A stretch of 64,000 nucleotides of DNA from Armillaria gallica (Eukaryota; Basidiomycota; Agaricomycetes; Agaricales; Physalacriaceae): NCBI GenBank assembly GCA_037576215.1, contig JBANDB010000005.1, positions 3,038,001 through 3,102,000 of the forward strand. Reading direction: 5' to 3'. The translations under genes and the position numbers were made by a program. Below the pieces are notes generated by a model that saw only the letters and a program-made list of their open reading frames with translations, had not been told where the DNA came from and did not search any database. Shown here one piece after another: positions 37,500 through 50,330 of the stretch (positions are counted from its first letter, which is position 1; each line of letters opens with the position of its first letter).

Positions 37500-38830
37500 T
37501 GATCTGTCTGGTGCTGTTGTTCATTAATCTCTTTTTTAGAAACAGATGCTCCATATCCTTTTGATTGGAGTGAGCACTTGAATAGTACAAAGAACTATGA
37601 AATCTTGTGCATACAGTTGCTTCAAACTCCACTGAGGTTTGAAGTGCAGACTCAGTAATTGAACTCTTGATGGATCTGAGAAATAGAGTATGAATTGAGG
37701 GCATCAATGCTGTAATGCTTTTCCAGGTGGGAAACCACATCCAACCCCTGTGGTTAATGTCATCTTGCCCACCAGTGACTCCAGTCCATTTGCATCACAC
37801 AGTGACTATGTTGAACTCCATTGATACTTCTGCATAGGCTCTCACGCATCTCTTCTTATCCTCTTGTGGCCTTGCCATTGAAGGGGAATGTTATCACTGC
37901 AGGATTCCACATGAGTGGCAGTTGTGTCAGTTTTGCAAGTTTGCTGTGGCCTAGGTTCATGCCCTTCTTCATTGTACCATTGCTCCAGGTTTGCTCCAGC
38001 TATGCAGTCTCTTCCTGGCCGACGCCTATGCTATGTCCCATGTGATATATGAGAGTGTCTACATGACAAGGAGTGTTTCACATGCTTATTATAATTACCA
38101 GCATTGGAGCGTCAATTCGTGCAATACATACTTACATCACTGGAGACATTCAGGGCTGTGGCCATGTATATTCCTCCCCAATGACTCTGGCACACATAGC
38201 TCTAATCGTATAAATACACATCTTTATGAGTTTTATGGGCTGTTATGAGACTAATTACTGAGAGCCTCAATCTATTTGTTCCCATTGGTCCCTGTAGCGA
38301 TATTAAACCCATGAGATGTTCCCAGTTGAAAGTTCGCACCTGGTGGATGTCATTGATCGGCAGAGTGTTGCTATGGTCTGTGACACTTTTTGTGGCACCA
38401 CAGAACCCTGCATATGGGACTCTGCATACCAGTTTTCTAAACTCTAGATCTTTATTCAATCTGTACTAACCTTACTTCATGGGAGAATCACTAGCATATA
38501 TAACTTAGCCAAGAGGGCCGCTGCAAGCACAGCGGATACGAGTCCTAAATCTATGTACAGGTCGTTCCTTCGAATGAAATCAATGCTCACGAGGATCCCG
38601 GTCCTTCCAGTGAGTTAGCATGGCATCCCAGTGCGCTCTGCGTTCTGCTCTTACTGCAATTAGTGGCATTAAGCAAGCTTTAAAGTTTAAAGTAACCTGA
38701 TTTCTTAGAATTGGAAAAAAATCATCGCATGCAAGAGAGTTCGAAACCTCAAGGCCTCACACCCTAGGCTTAATTATGGCTAAGCAATGCAACTAGACTA
38801 CTCACACATTTCATAAACAATAATTATATT
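37500..38830. other. Intergenic, nothing recognised
   Basis: No gene could be supported. At 38735-38812 the minus strand has an A-box-like TAGTCTAGTTG and a B-box-like GGTTTCGAACTC spaced as in tRNA-derived SINEs, but no cloverleaf. Confidence 0.3.
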
Positions 38831-38833
38831 CTA

Positions 38834-39265
38834 TTACTGGACTTCCAGAAAATAATGGGAATCGATCAAACTTTTTTTGAGTTACCCAATTTGATAATTC
38901 CTTTTGCCCCCAGTCTTCCCACCTCAGTATCGTTGTGTAATGCGGTCCCCAGGCATGTGTGTATCATTTCTTACTCATATCTCATCCTCAGCGCCAGGAT
39001 AGGTACCATAATACCCTCGATAATGGCGAGTGCAGTGGTGGAGGCTCACAAATCCCTAGAGTTTGGACACCTGCATCATAACATGTTTATTCTGGTCTAA
39101 CGATATTTGCTTTGTTGCATATGTTAAATTAAATGACAAAGCAGCCTTCCAGTTCAGAATGGTGCGTCGAGAATTCAAGAAACAGATAATTGCACGGGGA
39201 ATTACCAAATTAGGCGACTCAAAAAAACTTCGATTGATTTCCATTATTTTCCGGAAACCCAGTAA
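38834..39265. mobile_element. Tc1/mariner-like MITE, 432 bp, TA target site
   Basis: Inverted repeats of about 70 bp close the element: TTACTGGACTTCCAGAAAAT at the left against ATTTTCCGGAAACCCAGTAA at the right. Homology continues inward through CAAACTTTTTTTGAGT and its partner near 39220. Both ends abut TA (38832-38833 and 39266-39267). No transposase is present. The TA dinucleotide and length fit a Tc1/mariner/pogo-type MITE; since TA could be part of the TIR, the class is inferred. Confidence 0.72.
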
Positions 39266-39339
39266 TAGGTAGACATATACTATTTCAGAAATAAATATAT
39301 ATATACATGCCTTTGCAGTGAACAACACTTGCACAGGTG

Positions 39340-40520
39340 TCGTGGGAAGGCATTCTGTATGTCCAAATGAATGGTATGCAGGTCCTCATGGCGGTCACAA
39401 TGTTGATGGGATGGAGAAAACAGACGGGGAGGCCTCAGTGCCGCTTTCACGGCGATGGAGAGGTCAGAGGGAGAAACAGACATCACCACTGGATTCTCCG
39501 ATGTTGAAAATGGGGTGGTGATGCCCTGGTGGTGGTTGCTAGGCTGTAGGGATAGAAATGGAGCAGAAGGGGTTGGGATCAGAATAGGGTAGCAACCCAC
39601 GACAACCAGGACGTTGGGATCCCCGTACATGGCGGGTACATAATCCCCCACCCAAATAATGGGGGATTCTCCAGTATGAGAAGGCTGGGGGAGATCCATG
39701 GTGCAGGGGACGCCGATGTTGATGTTTGCCAAGGTGGGCGGCAGTGGGCGAGGCAATGGTCATGGGACCATGGTTCTGGGTACATTCGTTGCACCCTCGA
39801 GTTGTCCTTTGAAGCCTAAAAGGGTGCGTCCGCCGTTGTCATCGTCATTGTGCGCTGCCAGTGTCCCGATCTTCATCCTGCCATCCTCTTCGATGTCTCC
39901 CACCCTCCAGCGTGTTCCCTCCATGCTCTCCTTCCCCAGTATCCCTCCTATAGATCATCCCATAGCACCGCAATGGAGTATAACGGCACCCACCCATGTC
40001 ATCATCGTCGTGTCTATGTGTGCCCCTTTCCATGCTGAGATAACGGCCGATGTCAAATCCCAGGATGCAGCATATACTCTTGTAGTGTGCGGAAGTCGTG
40101 TATGGCGGCAATAGGCACCAATGTCGATGCCGGGGGGGTACTGAGTGGGAGGGGATGGGGATGGGGGTCGGATTTGTGGCCATGGCAGCAGTCGGTGTGG
40201 GTCGTTGTCATTGTGGAGCCTACTAGTGTCGTCGTGGTCTTCGTGAACGAATGAATCACAGTGCTGCCTTCACCGAGGGCTTACATGGGGGGTGGGGGCA
40301 GGATATATGCAATCCAGGGCTCTTGGGGCCGCCGGATGCGTGGAAAGAAACTAGAAAGCAATTAGAAGTAATAAGATAAATGAATCAGACCTTTAATGCT
40401 AAGAAAGAGCATGATCTACGTGCTATACGGGCGTGGAGGCGAGACAAAGTGGTGGTCAAAGGGAGAAAAGAAGCTGCACAGCCACTCGATCGCTGCTCAC
40501 TTGGTCGGACCGCAGCGATT
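39340..40520 (-). repeat. GC-rich dispersed repeat, copy 2 (inverted)
   Basis: This is the inverted partner of 15290-16470, 24 kb away. The minus-strand frames share TSASPxPW...ENPPLFGWG with copy 1, but reading frames differ elsewhere. Copy 2 begins about 75 bp after the MITE. The edges were estimated from where the two copies stop matching. Confidence 0.6.
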
Positions 40521-40971
40521 GAGTGCGCAGAATAAGTATCTACGAAAGGAACATGAAAAGTACTAGTAGTAGAATGAAGAAAACATGCCTTTTGTGTACC
40601 ATTCAGCTTTGTATTGGCACACAATTTGGCGTGGTAAAGGTTGACATGAGCAGAAGTTAAGCTGTTGCTATAAAAGGGCCAATATTTGTTGCTGTTGAAT
40701 TCTAAAGTATAACTTAAGAACGCTCAGGGTCCTACTTGTGAAATCGCTCAGAAAAGGACGATCCTCATTACCTCGGACTCGTAACTTCATTAAGTCATTG
40801 GAAATTCTCTTGCCTTTTGCCATGTAGGTCTCTTGTCCCGGTTTCAACTTCCCTAGTTCCCGGACTGTCATTTCTGCTACCATAGAGCATCTGGCTTAGT
40901 GAAAATCATTCATTTTTGGTATGTTTCTCCTTTTTCATATCCAGAATCAGAAATCTTATCTTCATTCATAG

Positions 40972-42005
40972 ATGTCAACGTCATCTCAAGGAGCTCTTGT
41001 CCCCCTGATACAATCCATTCCTCGTTACAATCCTAGGTCATTCCAGATAGTGCAGCTCCTCCAGGCCAACAAGACGCCATCACCACAGGAGCTGTCTGAA
41101 CTTCGTAGGACTGTCACTGAGGCCCTGCAAAATATCATTAACCTCAGATAGAGGATCAAGGTGATACAGGAGCTCCTAGATGTTTTAATTACACAGCAAT
41201 CTTACGCATCTGATGCACTAGATGATGCCAGATTTATCACCCATTCTCCCTGCTGACTTCCTGAGGATGTCCTATTGGAGATATTTTATCATTGCATCAA
41301 TGAGGTTGTGGAGGCATTACACATAGGAGAGACGCATTGTGTTTTGCATCACGATGCTGTGCCATTGTCGCTATCTCAAGTGTGCCAAAGCTGGCGATGC
41401 GTAACTATTCAGGCACCTCTTTTATAGCACTGTGTATCTGTTAACTTGCACAACCACTATGTCACCTGAGAACATCATCCTGGGGCTCCCTATACTAATC
41501 ACGATGACCCTCGGAGCTCATATCTTCTCTGCATTCATCTTCAAAGAGCCTGTCAGGTCTCTCTTCATGTATGCATCAATGGTTGCTCAAATTTTGCTCA
41601 AATTCCTTTGATTCCCCCTCTTCTCTCCACATCCAGTGCTTGGGTTGAGCTCTCCCTATGACTTCTCTTCTCCACATATCATCAACTTGCCACATGCCAT
41701 GAATTCCTTGACCGTCTCCAGTTCCTGTGGCTATCAGTCAAGGATCACACCAATGTTAACACAATCATTGCTCCTACTGAAGTTGTATCAGTATTTTCCA
41801 TAGCTCGACAATTACAAGAAATGCGATGTGATGATCTTCATAACACATGTAACTTTTTCACCTTTCTGTCGGATCATGTTGAAATATTTTTGTCGAGGGT
41901 GGATAGCAAGGAGGATCTCACGTCTTTGACACTGCTCCCAAATGTGAAGGATCTCTCCCTCCACTGTTATGTGGATTTGTTTCCTCAAGATCTATATGCA
42001 CAAGG
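40972..42005 (+). pseudogene. F-box/LRR protein gene, 5' part
   Basis: From ATG 40972 one frame gives a coiled-coil-like N-terminus and then the F-box signature LPEDVLLEIFYHC (about 41257-41295), followed by PLSLSQVCQSWR and LRR-like text up to 42005. This is the usual layout of the large Agaricomycete F-box family, adaptors of SCF ubiquitin ligases. In-frame stops include TAG at 41149-41151, where CAG is likely, and TGA at 41254-41256, where CGA gives the common ...RLPEDVLLEIF. A further TAG near 41426 may be a former TGG. The gene is then cut by an LTR and resumes at 43696. Confidence 0.75.
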
Positions 42006-43695
42006 TGATGGGCCTAAGACTTCCGTGGCAACGGCAACACCAACTCGGAACAAGATTGGGTAATTAATGTAGTAGCATGGCAATCAAGGCGATCGTGTGT
42101 GCGAGTGGTTCGGGGCACCTCCATGCAGTAGAACAATTCCTCTATACGCAAGAATACACTGCAACTTTAAGTCTGCGAAGTAGTACTGCTTGGTAGTCGA
42201 GTACTAAATGCTATGGCTTCAAGCCAGTAGGGATCTCTCGAAATGAGAGAGAACGAAAATGGGTATGACATGAATACCACGAATCCGTATGAGAAAACGT
42301 GCTGTGAGACTAGAAAACGTCGCGCTATGGTAATCTGAGTGAGGAGAACGATGGAAAATAGACTAAACGGTCGGCAATAGTCTATGGGTGAGTGAGGCGA
42401 TGAGAAAACGGTGTGGGGACTGCGAATGGTGAAATAAACGTGGAACAAGATGTTGAGGGTGGACTGGCGAGAGAAAACGTTGAACTACGAAAACTTGGCG
42501 ATGATACTGGTCCTATACAATGTGATGGTGCTGAGTCGATGTCGAAACTGGTCTGGTACTGAAACGATCCTATCCTATGTCAAACTAACCTTCAAGTCCA
42601 CTCGAGGGACTGATACTATACGAAAACTGGCTGAAACTGATCCTAAGTCTGCTTGGAGACTACCCAAGTGGGTGACGATAACAATGGCGAAAGTGAAACT
42701 GTAAAAACTCCAATGGTGCGAAAGTGAAATGATGACGGCCTATAAAAGATAATGGGGGCGAGGTATAGTGCGGCGATCACGTATTGGCACAGTATGAGCG
42801 TGCACCAATAGTGTTAAGAGCAAAGAGCACATAGTGAAGGACTCTTCACAGTTAAAAACCATGGAATAACTCTGGTGAGCTTCAAGAGTCGACGTGCAAT
42901 CAAGAATATGCTGGTGTAAACAATATATTGCCGTAGAACGGTGAATAAACGTTATTTACTGGCGATAGACTAGAGCGTGACAGTAATTGACGTAGTCTGG
43001 GGTCAACTAGAGATGAACTGCTCTTGAACTACGTTTTCTAACTAGTTTTTATACTACAAGTACAAATTTATAAATAGAGTAGATATGCGAGACTTAGTAA
43101 GGCCATAAAGCCTTGGCTTTGTAAAATCATAGGTAACATATAGTCCTTGGCCTTCTAAAGTAACAGCAACTCACCAACGTTGCCATGTATGGATGCAAAC
43201 CGTATGGTTTTGCTTGAGCGATGCACGGATCGTTAGGTGCTGTTTAGCTGCAGATTACCGAGCGATAGTCGTCATACTGAGGAATATGCATGGGGTAACA
43301 TTTTCTTGAGGCCTTGGCAAAGTAACAGCCTTAGTAAACGCGGTCTGTAGTTGCCATAGCTTTAATTATCGTAGCTGGGAGGGTACTCGAGTCAATCACG
43401 TCATTTTCATTAAGTGATCAATGAGTGCGTCAACTGGTGCTTCTGAGTGATGTGTCAATTCCGTATTGGGATGATTGTCGATCGAAGGTGCCTTGCCATG
43501 ATGAAGTATGGCAATTATGATGCGTGGCAAGATGGGATGGATAACAAAGCGTGTAAGGAGTGGTTGCTGTAGGATGAAAGTGGTATCAGTGGGTGTGCAA
43601 TCATTGGTTTGCTGAAAGGCCGTTGAAGGGACAATAGCATTAATTAGCAGACAAAATTTGCGAATTCTGAGCATACAGAGCCTGGAGGCTCATCA
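42006..43695 (+). mobile_element. Solo LTR, family Y copy A (1690 bp)
   Basis: Ends are TGATGGGCCT and AGGCTCATCA (inverted with one mismatch). The insertion lies in the F-box relic, with flanking AAGG (left) and ACGG (right), a 4 bp duplication with one change. A CCTATAAAAG TATA-like box near 42740 suggests plus orientation. Copies B (54767-56425) and C (57197-58887, inverted) confirm the boundaries. Copy A has kept many CG dinucleotides that copy B has lost. Confidence 0.85.
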
Positions 43696-44105
43696 ACGGA
43701 TCAAAGAAGTACCTCCAAGCTTGTGCATCTTATTGACATACCATGCACAGCTGAATCACTCCAATCGCCTAAATATGCTCCCGTGCCTCGAAAAACTCAA
43801 GCTCCCTATTGCAGATATTAGTAATAACGGGATTTTTCAACGGTTTGTCAAGATGGTCGGGTCACACTCAGTAACAAAATTTAGACACAACAATCACCAG
43901 CCAGGTGATCCACTGACCTGTGTGAGGCTAAAGGAGGTCCAGGTGGGATTTGGACGAGTGGTCTTTGGGGGGTACCTGGTGTGGTACAGCGACCCTGGCC
44001 ACAGTGCACAGCTTGACAAAGCAATCGCTGATGGTTTTGTCCTTTGTGACAGAGAGGCTGTTTCTGGGGGCAGGGTGGGTGGACAGCTTTCACCACCCTA
44101 CTAAA
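43696..44105 (+). pseudogene. F-box/LRR protein gene, 3' part
   Basis: Directly after the LTR the frame reads LNMLPCLEKLKLPIADI and later RLKEVQVGFGR, which are leucine-rich-repeat-like strands expected for the C-terminal half of the F-box protein. The tail to 44105 (GGxxxWVDSFH-like readings) is not recognisable. Frames change at least once, so this part is decayed too. Confidence 0.5.
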
Positions 44106-46086
44106 ATAGTGTGCTTTAAAGGTGCCATTAAGCCTGATGACTTTCCTGTTTACTTTTTACGAGATTATACAATGGCCAAATGGGCTGCTTGATATCACTC
44201 TCACCTCATGTACATAAGTTATGGTATAAAGCAACCTCTCAAAAAGGGGTCCAACATAGTACTATCTATTTCACAGCCCACTTCCATCTTCTTGTGTGCT
44301 GCATTGACTACACGACTGCAATGTCCAACACTCTTGGTGCAGCACACAAGAAAGTCTCAGTGCATATTTGAATCCCAGCTTGCCAGCGATGAAGCGTCCG
44401 TTTCAGTAGGAGACAATGATATGCCATGGCAGAAAATCTTGAAATAATAGAAGTGGGTTTTTACATCTTACCTGAAGATCAGTGAACATCCTCATCAAAG
44501 TCTACCTGGACATACTTCATGAATAAAAATGTGTGTGATGTTAAGCGCTTGGAAAGCTTCATTGATATCTGATCAAAGGTATTATTTTGATGAGTCTGAT
44601 ATCAGGACTAATTGAATAAGGACCAACCAATGGTTGGAGTCACTGGAATGTGGTAAAGACTCAAGCATGATGACCTTTTTGTCGATAAAAATGAGCAGGG
44701 CACCTGATTTTGAACTGTGCTGGATGCAAGTAATGTCAATAAGAGTTCAGTGTGATGAGATGGCAAATGTGACATACTTGAGAGGCCGTGATAGTGCAGT
44801 CAGTCCTCCTCACTGATCTCCGTTCCTTATGGCCATCCTCATCTCACATATACAGTCGTTCTTGTCACAATGCGCCGTCTTGGTGCATACAGTCTGGGGA
44901 TTAGTTGAAATCATGCTGGAGATGCCACCATTGGAAGGAAAACTGAGGGATCAAAATCCAATAAAAGATGAGTGAAGCATTCATATTACTTCATGTATTT
45001 GGTGACATAGTTTGGGATAAGTCAGCAAACTGGGCCAAAAGCTACAGATGCCCTCACATGCAATTGGGAGTGGAGTCTACAGATGCACCCCATTCATTGG
45101 ATATTCCTCTAGGAGTTGGTATCGCTGGCTACTGCACCATCACAACAGGAGCCAGCATCTACAATACACACCTCAAAGACCTAATCCTCAGTACCTTTGC
45201 CTATGAATACCAACCACTAAACAATCATAATATGCTGGCGCCTCGAGTCCAACCACACTTTCATGTTGGCACTGTGGTGGAACAGAGCACTGAACCAACC
45301 AACACAATGGAAAACAGGGTAGACACATTTTCCTCAACTTTGGCTTGGAACAAGAACAAGGCCATGTAATACAAAATCACCAGCCTGCTGCAGCAGCTTC
45401 ACCAGTGCAAGGTGAACATTGCCTATGGCCTCTGAGACAGGTTCTATGGCATCAAGCATCACATCTCAAATCTGGCCTCCACACTTGTAATCGTCTGACT
45501 CTGAAATGGTGAGGAGTGTGGATGGCTGTGGCTCTGGCACCATTGGCCTTTGGATTCATCGAGTCTTGTGTTATTGGTCATGAGTTTTCATTACTGTAGT
45601 ATGATTTTTGGTGATATCTCCATTGTGTATAGTCAAATTGACAGTGGAGCGCAGTATTTTTGTTGTTAGAAATGATATTTTTGTTATTTTTCATGGGGTA
45701 TTTCATGAATTGATAGGTCATTTCTTTCATGATTTTGTTACTTTTTGTGTGAAAATGTCATGTTGAAAAGAATGTGTGTTTTCATCCTATGAACAACATG
45801 GGGACCATGTCTCTCCCCTCTAAACTTTTTAAATCTTTGCCAGCCAAGGCTGAAAAGATTTGAATTGAGGTTTGAAGACTTGTAATTTGAAAGTGAATGC
45901 TGCTGAGTTTTGAAAGTTGCAAACATGTGGTTGGATTCTGTGTTGCATTCCATCGAGTGTATGATCCAAGCCTGATAGGAAAATTTCACATAAATGCAAT
46001 GAGGTGAGTTGTCCTTGAGCTTTCATATAAAAGGAACATTTTCTTGTCATTGTGTCCTCAGAATCATTGCATTCCACTGAATCGCA
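44106..46086. other. Intergenic with one unit fragment and one weak ORF
   Basis: A fragment of the dispersed unit lies near 44705-44830 (TGCAAGTAATGTCAATAA, then GATGAGA...TACTTGAG), matching 4395-4470 and 25478-25540. The ORF 44968-45369 (133 codons, ATG start) shows no domain, signal peptide or homologue that I recognise. Nothing else was seen. Confidence 0.3.
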
Positions 46087-46503
46087 ATGTCTACATCTGC
46101 TGCTCAAGCTATTCCTTCTCTCATCTCCCTTGTCAAATGTGCTGACACTGTCTTGCACAATCCCCTCAAGCTTAACATGCAATTGTTGCATGTCACTACC
46201 TACTTTGATGAAGTGGTACATATCAAGGTAAATTGCCATGCTCTGTGTGTGGGTTTTCATGCTCTAATTAATGTTGAATAGTGCTTGATCAAGGCGCACT
46301 ACCCATCTGCTCTCAAGGAAGATTTCTTCAAGACTTTTGAGAGTGTTGTCACCGGCTGGGTTTCCAAGTATAACTTTGAAGAAACTTGGAACACCATGCT
46401 CAAAGTCAAGTCCAACCATCTCAAGCTGTCTGTCAGTGGATGGTACTCCATCTCTGGCAACCAAATTTTGGATGCTTTGGAGATTCTCCCTCCCTTGCAT
46501 TAC
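46087..46503 (+). pseudogene. Unknown gene, 5' part
   Basis: Exon 1 runs from ATG 46087 to about 46228. An intron GTAAATTGCC...GAATAG ends near 46281, and exon 2 reads on to 46503 (KAHYPSALKEDFFKTFES, then TWNTMLKVKSNHLKLSVSGW). No domain was recognised. The gene is cut at 46504 by an LTR. The presumed 3' part lies at 48122-48641. Codon use looks protein-like and both splice sites are good, so it was a real gene or gene fragment. Confidence 0.45.
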
Positions 46504-48110
46504 TGTTGATACGCTTGGTATCAGGCTACCCATAGATTTTGCGATTTTATATCAAACAACGCAGTCTACAAGCGGTACAGAGAGCTATAGTGAAGGCTTT
46601 ACACTGATAGCTAGAATACTACATAAGATAGTGAGCAATACAGTATAAGAACAGACTTAGAAGCGATATCTAGATGAGTCAACTCTACAAGCCTTCAATA
46701 CTGAATGCTATTCCCTGCCCAAAACAAGACTAGTTGCAGTCGGAACCAAGAGACACATCAAGATGGGTTACAAACCTAAAGCAGAACACAGAAAGACTAG
46801 ATTACTCATCATCTTGATGATCTGAATAAACCTAGAAGTGAATCACTGAGTCCACAACGGTTCACAAACATGAAATGAACTTAGTCTAGAACACAAATAA
46901 ACTTGGAATAACTGAATAACCAATGCTTGGCACCGAGATAGCTAAAAGATCATGTGGTGATCGAAGCAAATACAATCTTGGTCTGACAATCAATCATGAC
47001 CGGTGGTTACATCCTCGAAATACTGTGCAGATTCGTAGTATTGAATAGGAATCCACATAGCAAGGCATGAAGGAGAAGCAAGGAGTTCCTATGGACCAGT
47101 AGGACACTCCTTGGCAATAGAATGACTGCTAGTCATTCCATCCAACTGAATAGAAACCTCAGAATGGCACAATCCTTGTAAATTAATTACTCATCATTTG
47201 TATTGATACCCAAAGCTCATACCATAATTACTTTTAGATACAAGCTCCTATACCTAGACTAGAAATTGTATAAATTAGCAGCAACTAAACACATAATGGC
47301 AGGAAAGCATTCCCCCGTGTTTGTGCTAGTAGCCTTATAGCTACCTAATCAATCACTGGTTTTAATTGCATATCCTCAACTGAAGTGAATTAAGTTTACC
47401 AAGTCAACCCAAAAGGGTGGCTATAAGTAATCTAGAAGAACTAAGTAGGAAGAAGAGTTGTCCCCATGTTTGTGCCTTGCTAGTTAATTGAACTGCTCCA
47501 CATACAAAGGCCTTGTGCTCCCTCACTGACTAAAGTGATCTAGACATGCTAAGTCAACCACAGACCAAAGATGTTGCCTAGTTGAAGTGAAATAAGCCCT
47601 AGAACACTTTAAAGTTCAAACAGTTATCAAGTCAGTGTACTCTAGAGTCTGTGTACTCTTTGTAGAACTTTGGTTCCTTGTTGCAAGTGTGTGTGCTTGT
47701 TTCATAATTGAGTCTGTGTACTCCAGAGCAATTATGCTCTTTGTAGACCTTTAGGTCTTTGATTGTTCAATTGTTAAAGCTTGTCTAGTTAAAAAGCCTT
47801 ATCAGCTCTCCTAGACAAAGTCATTGCGAGTCTAAGCCACTCAAATTATACCTTACAAAACCCCCATGTCCATATACCTCGCTATCGCGATTAGTGTATC
47901 TTGTGTAAATACTTCTAAACTCAAATTGAAGCTGTTTTGAAGGAAACCCAATTGATTATCGATATCTAAGTACACCACGAGTGCTTCTACCATACTCACC
48001 CTCAAACTTAACATTGGTGATTGTGTGTGTGATTTAGTATCTAGATTGATGATCTAGACACTTGTTGCATTTGCACGCTGCCCATTACTGAGCACATCAC
48101 CGTATCAACA
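46504..48110. mobile_element. LTR-like insertion with 10 bp inverted ends (1607 bp)
   Basis: The insertion begins TGTTGATACG and ends CGTATCAACA, a perfect 10 bp inverted pair with TG...CA termini, as in LTRs of fungal Ty1/copia elements. The interior has no ORF of note. No target duplication was found (ATTAC against ACGAT), so one end may have recombined with another copy. It splits the unknown gene at 46087-48641. Confidence 0.6.
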
Positions 48111-48121
48111 ACGATATCCAG

Positions 48122-48641
48122 ATGTCATCTGCTCCATTTACTCCCAACGTCACCCCTTCCAAGGAAGTTCAGACTGCGTCTTTGTCTCCAGACACTGTGT
48201 CTGTTTCTGCCTTGCTGGATGCCGACATAGTATTGGAGGAGGAGACTCCTGTTAGAGATGCTTGTGCCATGTCTCCTTCTACAGTTTCTTCTGCAGATTG
48301 GGTGGTACATGCTTTGAATCAATTAAAAGTGTAGCATCATGTTAACTCAATTTGTATGATCTAGATGCCATCTCCAGTTGTCACTCCTTCTGGCCCCTTC
48401 ATTGAGCAATTTGCCGAGAAAGAAGGTACCCTCAAGGATGCCATGGAGATTGGCGAGAAGATCACCAATCTGTATCACCGATCTTTTAACAAGGCTGATC
48501 TCTGCTACAGCAACTCCTTCTGCGCCTATTGTTTGGGCACTCTGAGTCATCCTGCTCATCGCTGTCCTGCTTGTTCTGCCAAAGTACATTTTCTTCTTAA
48601 ATCCACATTTTCTTTTGTATTGACACGAATCTAAGGCTGTG
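48122..48641 (+). pseudogene. Unknown gene, 3' part with Cys/His cluster
   Basis: Two exons (48122-48331 and about 48365-48582) are joined by a 35 bp intron ending GATCTAG. A further donor, GTACATTTTC, at 48583 leads to an acceptor near 48635. The product has a Ser/Thr/Pro-rich part and then FCAYCLGTLSHPAHRCPAC, a C-x2-C...H-x2-H...C-x2-C arrangement that could bind zinc. The next exon is missing because the 2.3 kb TIR element starts at 48642. Function is unknown. Confidence 0.45.
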
Positions 48642-49331
48642 CAGCCTTGGATGCTAGATTTCTACTTAAATAGTGTCAGTGGACACATACTGAAAACACA
48701 ATATAAGTGTCATTTGAAAATATTCAATTTCTCAGGATTATATAGTATATTAGTCAGCTGGCCAATTCTTGACATCATAACATCATCAGAAAATCTGACC
48801 TGATACTGGTAGGGGGGAAGTAAATTAAATAATGAATAAATAAACTAAATAAATAACCCTATTAGGAAGCAAGAGCTTGAGGCATGGCTGTACTTTCATC
48901 CTTCCGTTGATTCTGGGTCATCATAGCACAGATTTTCTACCACTTTTATATGACAGAAATATAATATAACCTTTCTAGTAGGTCAGATTTTTTTCTCTGC
49001 CCTTCACACAGCCAAAATAGTGCAGACTGTTTGAAAGTCATTGTAACCTAAATTGCTATTCATGGAAGACTTGGATAGTGTCAGATACAATAAAACAGAC
49101 ATAATCCTATCTTCGTATAAGAAATCCACCTTTCAGAATAACCAGAAAACGAATGTTCGCAATAAACTAATTATGTTTTCCTTTGTGCTGAACAATTTAC
49201 TGAGCAATGGAAACCTTTGGAGAAGGCTTCGTATAGAAAATATATCATAGAATGGGAACATTTCTCTTCCTGTGCTCTTAGAAGCTTAATATGGTTTCCT
49301 GGTTTGCTGTTAGCAGCAATGCAGAGGCCAG

Positions 49332-49632
49332 AAGAAAGAGCACCCCCCAGATTTCAACGTTCTGGTCATCCCATGGCCTGGGGACTATCAGATTCAGATT
49401 CCTGGACCTAAAAAATGGTAGACTCATTTATCATCCCTGGGGGTCATTTTCAATAGTGCAATATCTATGCACACAGTATATCTAATAGCACACTCATTAC
49501 TTTGGAGTTTTGATATATGAACCCCAAGGATGATTGGTGATTCTAAGGTTTTTTAGGTCCAGGAATCTGAATCTGATAGTCCCCAGGCCATGGGATGACC
49601 AGAACATTGAAATCTGGGGGATGCTCTTTCTT
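49332..49632. repeat. Foldback with 84 bp arms
   Basis: Bases 49332-49415 and 49549-49632 are near-perfect inverted copies (AAGAAAGAGCA...GACCTAAAAAA against TTTTTTAGGTC...TGCTCTTTCTT). A weaker inverted match extends into the loop (ATCATCCCTGGGGGTCA against TGAACCCCAAGGATGAT). It would form a long hairpin as RNA or single-stranded DNA. It lies near the middle-left of the 2.3 kb element. Confidence 0.8.
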
Positions 49633-49839
49633 ATTTTCAGAAAGACCTCCTTATATCTCTACCAATACATTTCGGATCATCCTAATCTTTTGTACACACT
49701 ATTATACAATATATCCCATGTAGTCTATAGTGGAAATACCATCTCTGACATTCAGAAATGCGAGATATATAGTATTTCACATATTTTTACTATCACCTTT
49801 TTTAACACAGATTTCAAAGGTTTTAACTGTGTTCCTGGG

Positions 49840-50330
49840 GTGTTCTGAGGGTTTTCAAGGTTAAGGAATCCATTGGCAACAACTCCGAAGCTTTCCAAAG
49901 CTCAGAAATGCATGTTTCTATGTGTGCTCCTCCTAAACTGTTACATCATTATTTCCATTGTTTTTGAGACCCCATAAATGTAACCAAGAGTTGTTTGAGG
50001 GTTTTAAAGGTCAAGGAATTGATTGGTGATGTCCCCAGACCGACGCAATGCCTAGAAAACAAAGTAAACTGTGTTTCTCTCCCAATCCCCCATTTTTCAT
50101 TGCATTCTGGTGGTCATATATAGCATATGAAGATGTATTCTATGGTTTATATAGTGTAGAAATCAATTAGTAACATCCCTGGAGCAATCCAATATACACA
50201 GCACCATAAAAAGCCAATTTTCCCAATTATGCCTAGCCATAAAATGTGCCACATGTACTGTAGAGGGCAGTTTGGGGGTTTTCAAGGTCAGGGAATTCCC
50301 AGGTCAAGTTTTTGAAGTGATCAAATGTAT
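49840..50330. repeat. Degenerate interspersed repeats of about 140-150 bp
   Basis: A word like GAGGGTTTTCAAGGTCAAGGAAT recurs near 49847, 49996 and 50274, with a weaker version near 49545 and possibly 50145. Each is followed by a TTGGTGA/CCCAGG-type segment. This gives a rough 150 bp period inside the 2.3 kb element. Confidence 0.45.
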
